From NCBI RefSeq assembly GCF_026210795.1, contig NC_089430.1:4154001-4218000 (forward strand): 64,000 bases of DNA, read 5' to 3'. Below, piece by piece: positions 10,536 to 19,381 of this stretch; the first letter of the stretch is position 1; the number at the start of each line of letters is the position of its first letter. The translations under genes were made by a program, and so were the position numbers. Under the pieces are notes generated by a model. The model made no database searches. It had not been told where the DNA came from and saw only the letters and a program-made list of their open reading frames with translations. The DNA comes from Rhizophagus irregularis. Taxonomy: Eukaryota > Glomeromycota > Glomeromycetes > Glomerales > Glomeraceae.

Positions 10536-12174
10536 ATGAGTTTTAATAATGAAACTCAAGTAGTATCTGAATTTAATATTTCCGATGAAGATTCTAGTTC
10601 CGTAAAAATTAGTCATGATAATTGTTATGACCCAGATAATGGTAAATTTTGGTGTAAAGAATGTGTTCCTCGTTGCATAATTGAAGGGTGGACTAGCAGT
10701 GGAAATGATGATATTGATAATCTTATCAAGGATTCGATTTATAACGCAAGAAAAAAGTATTTTTATTATCCAAATTATCCATTATTTCTTGAATGGGTTC
10801 CATTTGATAGATTTAAAGATATGAAACAAATAGGTGAAGGTGGATTCGCAAAAGTGTATTCTGCAACTTGGATTGATGGTGATGCAAAATACATTAAACA
10901 AGATGATGGAAATTGGATAAAAAGAGAACCTAAATCTATGGAAGTTGCCTTGAAAAGGCTGAATGGATCACAGAATATGTCAGCTGATTATTTAAATGAG
11001 GTTTATTTTCATTCATATTTTTTATTTTTTAAATTTTTATAAAAGTATTAAGTTTATTTTATTTTATTTAATTTAATTAATAGCTTAAAGCACATTGGAA
11101 ATTAAATTACATACAAACAGATTCTTTAAAATTTTATGGGATGACCAAAGATCCAGAAACTGAAGAATTTATAATGATTATGCAATTTTCAAGTAGAGGA
11201 AATTTGAGAAATATTCTTTCAAGTGATTTTGAAAATATTTTATGGAGTGAGAAAATTGAGTATTTATATTGTGCAGCAACGGATCTTAAAAATTTACATG
11301 AATTAGGATATTTTCATAAAGATTTTCATAGTGGAAATATGTTATCAAGTAATGATGGTTTTTATATTTCAGATTTTGGATTATCTAGACCATCAAATGA
11401 ACAGAAATCGTCAGATAATAAAATAGTTGGTGTTTTGCCATATATTGCTCCAGAAGTTTTAAATGGAGAACCATATACATTATCTTCAGATATTTATAGT
11501 TTCGGTGTAGTTATGGCTGAAGTATCATCTGGAAAACCTCCTTTTTATAAAAGAAATCATGATAATAGCTTAGCATTAAAAATATGTAATGGACTCAGAC
11601 CAAAATTTGGAAAAGGAACCCCTGAAATTTATAAGAAATTAGCACATAGATGTATGAATGCTAATCCTAATCAAAGACCAACAGTCAATGAATTATATGA
11701 AATATTAAATTGTTGGCATTGGTATGATGATAATGAAAAATATGGATATAAAGGAAAAGAAGTTAGAAATGCATTTGAGGAAGCTGATAAAGAAATACCA
11801 AATATTTCAACCTTATGTGAAAAAGATCCTGATGCTATTTATACTAGTAGAGCATTTACATTTAAAGATTTATCAAAACCCATTAATTCATCTTTCATTG
11901 TCACTAAATATCTTAATGAAGAATATAATAAAGGTATTGTATTTTATATTATTTTTTAAATTGTAGAAAATAATTAAAATGACAAAGAATTCTATTTATT
12001 TTAATAGATTGTCAAGATTCTCAATTAATTGACTTAGAAGTTCCTAGCACATCGAAATTAGAGGGTAAATATATTTACTATGTACTGTAGTATTTATAAT
12101 ATTTATTTTTTTGATGTAAAATAACTAACGCTTTATTTTAATTTTTTATAATAGGTGGTTATAGTGTTAACTAA
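10536..12174 (+). CDS. Protein kinase (TKL-like), tandem copy 2, four exons
   Basis: Exons 10536-11000, 11084-11933, 12008-12064 and 12155-12174 give 463 residues, with the same splice positions and phases as copy 1. The N-terminus keeps FWCKECVPRCI and SGNDDIDNLI. Kinase landmarks are intact: [34 protein letters not shown] and DIYSFGVVMAEVSSG. It differs from copy 1 mostly in the variable segment after KDSIYN (ARKKYFYYPNYP) and in helix residues near LWSEKIEYLY. The C-terminus ends DLEVPSTSKLEGGYSVN rather than DGDSDN, because the last acceptor is followed by GT instead of AT. Frames are unbroken, so this is probably the second functional member of the array. Confidence 0.87.
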
Positions 12175-14250
12175 ATAAAAATTTTGTAACTATATATATG
12201 TTAATTTTTTATTTATTTACGATAAAATTAAATAAATAAGAATAGCTTTTTTACTAGAATCACCTTATGAATATATCAAGTTTATTATTTAATTAAATAC
12301 TAGTTATATTGTATTGAAGATATTTGTAAAAGGGTAATTCGTCTTGTAATAAATACTACAAAAGAATATTAAAAAATTATTCGGATTTTTATTATAATTT
12401 GGTTGAAATTTAAAAAATAAAAATAAAAAATGATATTGACCTTGCATTGAGCGATTGACTAATTTTTGCTAATTGTAAGTTATGGTGATCAAGATTTTCT
12501 TTCTTATTTGAATTTTACATAAACAAATTATATAATGTCAAGTGATATGATATTATTTTTTTTTTGTCTAAATTTTTGATTTAAAATACGCTCTAACAAA
12601 TTTTAAGAAAACTATGAAATTTAGAAAACATATTGAAGTGCGAAAATTTATTGATAATAACTACCGCGCGGAGTATATTTATCTCAGCGACTAATTTTTT
12701 TTTTTTTAGCGGCCAGGCGCGCCTATTTGCCACTCTCGTGATTAGTGTTGCGATTCGTTGATCCGTCAATCCGCCAATCCGCGGATTTACCCGATTCGAA
12801 ATCATCCGGATTGGATCCGGATGAAGATACGAATGATTCACATCTGCTATTTCTGTATTATAAATATGATTAGTACTGTTTTATAGTAACGGATCCATTC
12901 GGATGATTATCCGGATCATCCGTTATTTACATCCGGATTTTATATTGAAATTCATTCGGATGGTCATCCGGATCATCCATTTATTTACGGACCGGATTAA
13001 ACGGATGACGAATTCTAACACTACTCGTGATGAAAAAACTGCGCTCATAGCATGTTCCGAATATTTTTATCCTAAAAGATATTAGATCATGAATAATAAT
13101 AATAAAATTTTAATAAAGATGCAAAAAATAGAATATGTAAAAACGTTTCCTTTGAATTGTAAGTAAGAAAATATTGAAAATAAACGGAATTAGACTGAAT
13201 TACTGAACAAAACGATTTTTATTGATATTATTTCACGAAACGTGCGCGTGTAGCGAAGGACATTTTATTGTTATGTACAGTACTAGATGATTTTGATCTG
13301 TGACCCATGTAATTTTCCGTCATAACTTTTTGAATTATTATTTTTTTTGTAATACTTGTTTTTTATTTGTAGCATATGATTTATAATTACTGTATTTACA
13401 TCAGCGGGCGGACCCATTTACCTAGTATATAGCTAATTTGAGTGAAGTCTGGAAATTTCATAATTTTGTAATGCTGTTTATCTTTTACGTTTTTAATTTC
13501 GAGTAATATGTATATATATTTATTTTTTAAAAAAATTCAAGATCAATAATAGGAAATTTGATTTACGCTCTAATACTGCTCTAATGTTATGGCACAAACA
13601 TTTTGATGAAGCTATTTAAGCTTTTTTATAGCGAATTACTTTATAAAGATTCGCAAAATTATTATAAACCGAAGAATATACTTTAAGCCAATTTGTTTGA
13701 TGTTTGTTCGTGTTGCTAAACGTTGTAACTTACATATAAGGCTCCACTTATTACACATAAAGTACACTAATTTACGCTTAGTTAGTTAGATATAGAACGT
13801 TATAAAAGGAAAATAATACCTAAATTTTTAAGTATTTGTTTATTTAATATTATATAGAAATAGATTAATTTAACATCAACTGTAAAATTTTAATATTAAA
13901 GAAACTAAATATCAAAATTCACTTAAAACTACAATTTTAATTAATCCTAATATTTATTATTGAAAAGTAATAGACTGAAATAATTTATTAAGATTTTGTT
14001 TCGTTTAGCCAAATTATTTTTTATAGATGATAAATGTTTGTATCGGTAAGTAATAAGTATTCTATTATTCTACAATTTTTGATCGTAGAATATTATGAAT
14101 TGTTAAGAAATTTCGTTATAAAAATTTGCAATTATTAAAGTTTCACAAAATTTGCTGATCAAAGGTACGTTATACAGTACGACAGTTATAAATTTTGTTG
14201 GTTCAATAATTATTCCAAATTCAGTTAGTTACATAGTAAATTAACGCCAT
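12175..14250. other. Spacer of tandem unit 2
   Basis: No gene seen. Homologous to the spacer after copy 1, with a different hAT-like insertion (12743-13023) placed a few tens of bases from where copy 1 has its own. The frames at 12593-12841 (minus) and 12903-13085 (plus) fall largely inside that element and are not genes. Confidence 0.7.
12743..13023. mobile_element. hAT-like MITE, 281 bp
   Basis: The left end is TAGTGTTGCGATTCG and the right end, reverse-complemented, is TAGTGTTAGAATTCG. Exact 8-bp direct repeats CTCGTGAT flank it at 12735-12742 and 13024-13031. The interior is rich in ATCCGGAT and GGATCATCCG palindromes, typical of subterminal repeats in this class. The corresponding site in unit 1 reads straight through. 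It belongs to a different subfamily from the 8990 element, since only the TAGTG ends are shared. Confidence 0.85.
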
Positions 14251-14480
14251 CATTAGGAGCAGTAATCCCGCACCCGTGGTGTAACCGGACTTTACAATTT
14301 TTAGTAACAGAAACCCGTCCAATGTGTGACAATAAGGTGTGACAAATAGAGATCAGACTGCAAAAAAATTTCTAAGTCGCTGAGATAAATATAAACAACG
14401 CGTTCCTCACGGTCACGTGACATGTGACAATAAACATCACCTCGGTTACACCACGGGTGCGGGATTATAGATCCGCCAGA
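14251..14480. mobile_element. 230-bp inverted-repeat element in the kinase-3 upstream region
   Basis: A perfect 25-bp inverted repeat occupies 14263-14287 and 14443-14467, beginning TAATCCCGCACCCGTGGTGT. Direct repeats GCCAT lie at 14246-14250 and 14481-14485. The sister units have a single uninterrupted AACGCCATTATACAT-like site there, so this is an insertion. Its interior (14373-14393) contains the reverse complement of the TATATTTATCTCAGCGACTT core found in the spacers of units 1, 2 and 3. Superfamily is uncertain; a 5-bp duplication is not diagnostic. Confidence 0.8.
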
Positions 14481-14551
14481 GCCATTATACATATACAAAC
14501 GTAAAATTCTTTTTCACAAATTTGAAATAATATAAAATATAAAATACAAAA

Positions 14552-16181
14552 ATGAGTTCTAAAAGTAGTATCTGATTTTAATGAATTAAATATCTCTGAT
14601 AAAAACTCTATTTCTGCAAATATTAATCATGATAATTGTTACGACCCAGCTAATAATAAAATTTGGTGTAAAGAATGTGTTCCTCGTTGCATAATTGAAG
14701 GGTGGACCAGCAGTGGAAATGATGATATTGATAATCTTATCAAGGATTCGATTTATAATGCAATTAGACATCGTTATCCTGGTTGTCCATCATTTCTTGA
14801 ATGGGTTCCATTTGATAGATTTAAAGATATGAAACAAATAGGTGAAGGTGGATTTGCAAAAGTGTATTCTGCAACTTGGATTGATGGTGATGCAAAATAC
14901 ATTAAACAAGGTGATGGAAATTGGATAAAAAGAGAACCTGAATCCATACAAGTTGCTTTGAAAAAGCTAAATGGATCACAAAATATGTCAGCTGATTATT
15001 TAAATGAGGTATATTTTCATTTATATTTTATATTTTTTAATTTTTTTGAAAATATTAATTTGATTTAATTTAATTAATAGCTTAAAACGCATTGGAAATT
15101 AAATAACAAACAATTAGATTCTTTAAGATTTTATGGGATGACCAAAGATCCAGAAACTGAAGAATTTATGATAATTTTGCAATGTGCAAGTAAAGGAAAT
15201 TTTAGAAATATTCTTTCAAGTAATTTTAAAAATATTTTATGGGGTGAGAAAGTTCGTTATTTATATGGCGCAGCATGGGAACTTAAAGATTTACATGAAT
15301 TAGGATATTTTCATAAAGACTTTCATAGTGGAAATATATTATCAAATAGTAATACTAGTATTTATATTTCAGATTTTGGATTATCGCGACCAACAAATGA
15401 ACAGAAATCAGATAATAAAATAGTTGGTGTGGTACCATATATTGCTCCAGAAGTTTTAAATGGAGAACCATATACATTATCTTCAGATATTTATAGTTTC
15501 GGTATAGTTATGGCTGAAGTATCATCTGGAAAACCTCCTTTCTATAAAAGAAAACATGATAATAACTTAGCATTGGAAATATGTAATGGACTCAGACCAA
15601 AATTTGGAAAAGGAACCCCTGAAATTTATAAGAAATTAGCTCATAGATGTATGAATGCTGATCCAAATCAAAGACCAACAGCCAATGAATTAGGTGAAAT
15701 ATTAGTTTGTTGGAATAATTATGCGAATGGTTACTATGATTATGGTAATGAAAATGAAAAATATGGTTATAAAAGAAAGGAAGTTAAAGCTGTATTTGAT
15801 AAAGCTGATGAAGAGATACCAAATATTTCAGCCTTGCATGAAAAAGATCCTGATGCTATTTACACTAGTAGAGCATTTACATTTAAAAATTTGTCAAAGC
15901 CCATTAATTCATCTTTTATTGCTACTACATATCTTGATAATAAAGGTACTGTGTTTTATATTATTTTTTGAATTATATAAAATAATTAAATGACAAATAA
16001 TTTTATTTATTTTAATAGATTGTCAAGATTCTCAATTAATTGACTTAGAAGTTCCTAGTACGTCAAAATTAGAGGGTAAATATATTTACTATGTACTGTA
16101 TTTATAATATTTATTTTTTTGATGTAAAATAATTAACGCTTTATTTTAATTTTTATAATAGATGGTGATAGCGATAACTAA
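14552..16181 (+). pseudogene. Protein kinase (TKL-like), tandem copy 3, start frame lost
   Basis: Exons corresponding to the sisters are 14552-15008, 15081-15945, 16019-16075 and 16162-16181, and splice sites are kept. Relative to copy 1, 11 bp are missing just after the start (near 14562), so the ancestral ATG reads MSSKSSI and stops at 14573-14575. The rest of exon 1 is open in the family frame from 14568, including IWCKECVPRCI and SSGNDDIDNLI. The first in-frame Met is at 14829, directly at MKQIGEGGFAKVY. From there the kinase domain is complete (VALK, HKDFHSGN, DFGLS, APE). A shortened kinase lacking about 100 N-terminal residues is therefore possible. The 230-bp element inserted 66 bp upstream of the ATG may also affect expression. 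A duplicated segment NYANGYYDYGNENEKYGY lengthens the C-lobe. Confidence 0.75.
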
Positions 16182-17384
16182 ATAAAAATTTCGTAACTAT
16201 ATAGATGTTAATTTTTTTATTTATTTACGATAAAATTAAAGAAATAATCACCTTTATGAATATATCAAGTTTATTATTTAATTAAATACTAGTTATATTG
16301 TATTGAAGATATTTGTAAAAGGGGTAATTCGTCTTGTAATAAACACTACAAAAGAATGTTAAAAACTTATCTGGATTTTTACTATAATTTGATTGAAATT
16401 AAAAAATAAAATAAAAAAATGATATTGACCTTGCATTGAGCGATTGACTAATTTTTGCTAATTGTAAGTTATGGTGATTTGGTTAAGCAAATTATATAAT
16501 ATGATTTGATTTGATTTTTTTTTTTTTTGACTAAATTTTTGATTAAAATCCGCTCTAACGAATTTTAAGAAACTAGTATTTTTAATCTATGAAATATAGA
16601 ATACATATTGAAGTGCGAAAATTTATTGTTAATAACTACCGTGCAGAGTATATTTATCTCAGCGACTTATTTTTTTTTTTAGCGGTCAGATGTCTATTTG
16701 TTACTTTCGTGATGAAAAAACTGCGATCACAGAACGGGGATGCATGCTCCGAATACTTTTATCCTAAAAGATATTAGATTATGAATAAATATTGAGTATT
16801 AACTGAAAAAAATAATAATAATAAAAAGTTTTAATTAATGATACAAAAAATAAAATATGTAAAAACGTTTCCTTTGAATTGTAAGTAAGAAAATATTGAA
16901 AATAAACGGAATTAGACTGAATTAAGTAAATTAAGGTGAATTAACAGAGCGATTTTTATTATAATATTATTACCCAAAGCGTAGCGAAGGACTTTTTACT
17001 GTTATACACAGTACTAGACGACTTTGATCTGTAACCGTGCAATTTCCCTCTTTCCTTCCTTCTTACGTCATAACTTTTTGAATTATTATTTTTTTGTAAT
17101 ACTTGTTTTTTATTTGTATCATATGATTTTATTTACATCAGCGGGCGGACCCATTTACCTAGTATATCATAGCTAATTTGACGGTAAGTATTCTATCATT
17201 CTACAACTTTGATCGTAGTATATCAATTATTAAAGTTTCACAAAATTTGCTGATCAAAGGTACGTTATACAGTACGACAGTTCCCATAAATTTTTGTTGG
17301 TTCAATAATTATCCAAATTCAGTTAGTTACATTATAAATTAACGCCATTATACATATCAGATATACAAACTACATATATATATT
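16182..17384. other. Spacer of tandem unit 3, shortened
   Basis: No gene seen. It is the same spacer as units 1 and 2 but without the hAT insertions and missing about 600 bp near 17175. The repeat core TATATTTATCTCAGCGACTT occurs at 16649-16668. This copy serves as the empty-site reference for the 8990 element. Confidence 0.7.
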
Positions 17385-17450
17385 ATACATATACAAACGT
17401 AAAATTCTTTTTTCACAAGTTTGAAATAATATAAAATATAAAATATAAAA

Positions 17451-19074
17451 ATGAGTTTAAATAATGAAACCCAAGTAGTATCTGATTTTAATGAACTAAA
17501 TATCTTTGATAAAAGTTCTACTTCGGCAAAAATTAATCATGAAAATTGTTACAATCCAAAGAAAAAAAAATTTTGGTGTAAAGAATGTGTTCCTCGTTGC
17601 ATAATTGAAGGTTGGATCAGTGGAAATGATGATATTGATAATTTTATCAAGGATTCGATTTATAACGGGTGTTATCCATCATTTCTTGAATGGGTTCCAT
17701 TTGATAGATTTGAAGATATGAAACAAATAGGTGAAGGTGGATTTGCAAAAGTGTATTCTGCAACTTGGATTGATGGTGATGCAAATTACATTAAACAAGA
17801 TGATGGAAATTGGATAAAAAGAGAACCTAAATCCATGGAAGTTGCCTTGAAAAGGCTGAATGGATCACAGAATATGTCAGCTGATCATTTAAATGAAGTA
17901 TATTTTCATTTATATTTTATATTTTTTAATTTTTTTAAAAATATTAAGTTTATTTATTTGATTTAATTTAATTAATAGCTTAAAACACATTGGAAATTAA
18001 ATTGCATACAATTAGATTCTTTAAAATTTTATGGGATGACCAAAGATCCAAAAACTGAAGAATTTATGATGATTATGCAATTTGCAAGTAGAGGAGATTT
18101 GAGAAATATTCTTTCAAGTAATTTTAAAAATATTTTATGGAATGAGAAAATTGATTATTTATATCTTATGGCAAAGGATCTTAAAAATTTACATGAATTA
18201 GGCTATTTTCATAAAGATTTTCATAGTGGAAATATGTTATCATGTGATGATGATAGTTTTTATATTTCAGATTTTGGATTATCTGGACCATCAAATGAAC
18301 AGAAATTATCAGATAGTAGTAATAAAATAGTTGGTGTGTTACCATATATATATTGCTCCAGAAGTTTTAAATGGAGAACCATATACATTATCTTCAGATA
18401 TTTATAGTTTCGGTGTAGTTATGGCTGAAGTATCATCTGGAAAACCTTCTTTTTATAAAAGAAAACATGATAATAACTTAGCATTGGAAATATGTAATGG
18501 ACTCAGACCAAAATTTGGAAAAGGAACCCCTGAAATTTATAAGAAATTAGCTCATAGATGTATGAATGCTAATCCAAATCAAAGACCAACAGTCAATGAA
18601 TTATATGAAATATTAAATTGTTGGCATTGGTATGATGATAATGAAAAATATGGATATAAAGGAAAAGAAGTTAGAAATGCATTTGAGGAAGCTGATAAAG
18701 AAATACCAAATATTTCAACCTTATGTGAAAAAGATCCTGATGCTATTTATACTAGTAGAGCATTTACATTTAAAATTTTGTCAAAGCCCATTAATTCATC
18801 TTTTATTGCTACTACATATCTTAATGAAGAAGATAATAAAGGTATTGTATTTTATATTATTTTTTAAATTATATAAAATAATTAAAAATGACAAATAATT
18901 TTATTTATTTTAATAGATTGTCAAGATTCTCAATTAATTGACTTAGAGATTCCTAGCACGTCAAAATTAGAAGGTAAATATATTTAAACTATGTACTGTA
19001 ATTATAATACATATTTATTTTTGTTTTAAATCTTTATTTTAATTTTTATAATAGATGGTGATAGTGATAACTAA
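17451..19074 (+). pseudogene. Protein kinase (TKL-like), tandem copy 4, 4-bp slippage in kinase domain
   Basis: Exons 17451-17897, 17979-18841, 18917-18973 and 19055-19074 match the sisters. The N-terminal signature, GEGGFAKV, VALKRLN, HKDFHSGN and DFGLS are present. At about 18344-18354 the codons for PYIAPE hold CATATATATATTGC where the sisters have CATATATTGC, a gain of 4 bp (two extra TA). The frame shifts and stops at 18407 shortly after the activation segment. The original frame resumes as IYIAPEVLNGEPYTLSSDIY and is open to the C-terminus (DIYSFGVVMAEVSSG onward). All other splice sites and the acidic DGDSDN end are retained, so the lesion looks recent. An assembly or sequencing error in the TA run is an alternative. 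The last exon is followed closely by a pogo-like insertion. Confidence 0.75.
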
Positions 19075-19106
19075 ATAAATCGTATCAAAAATTTTGTAAC
19101 TATATA

Positions 19107-19381
19107 CAGTCAGCTCTCAATATAACGAACCCTCCGGTTCACCTCAAATTCGCTACAAGATTATAGTGAAGAATTCAAAGAATTTAATTATTGGCTTTTG
19201 GCTGATTCGTTATAACGAGGGATATTTGACGTATTTGATTATTTTTTTAAATATACTTTTTAACCGAACGAAAAAAAAAGTATTAATATTGAATGGTAAT
19301 AATCATATCGATATGAGGTTAGATGTCACGTGTTGGAAAAATTTCGTTATAAAGCGAGTTCGTTATATCGAGAGTTGACTG
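19107..19381. mobile_element. pogo/Tigger-like MITE, 275 bp
   Basis: The left end CAGTCAGCTCTCAATATAAC pairs with a right end that, reverse-complemented, reads CAGTCAACTCTCGATATAAC. TA dinucleotides flank it at 19105-19106 and 19382-19383. The sister units have uninterrupted AACTATATATATGTTAAT at this place. CAGTC ends followed by ATATAACGAA are typical of pogo-type Tc1/mariner elements. The 70-residue frame inside (19166-19378) is incidental. It sits about 30 bp after the kinase-4 stop. Confidence 0.8.

Noticed and set aside
11724-11966. 80-residue frame within kinase copy 2 (and similar ones at 8057, 15721 and 18632)
   Set aside because: These are alternative-frame shadows of the conserved kinase C-terminal exon and recur only because the exon is duplicated.
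14263-14467. CCCGCACCCGTGGTGTAACC as a possible tRNA or RNA gene
   Set aside because: The string occurs as perfect inverted ends of an insertion with flanking GCCAT repeats, and no cloverleaf can be drawn.
19166-19378. 70-residue frame after kinase copy 4
   Set aside because: It lies wholly within the 275-bp pogo-like element, including its inverted end, so it is not a gene.
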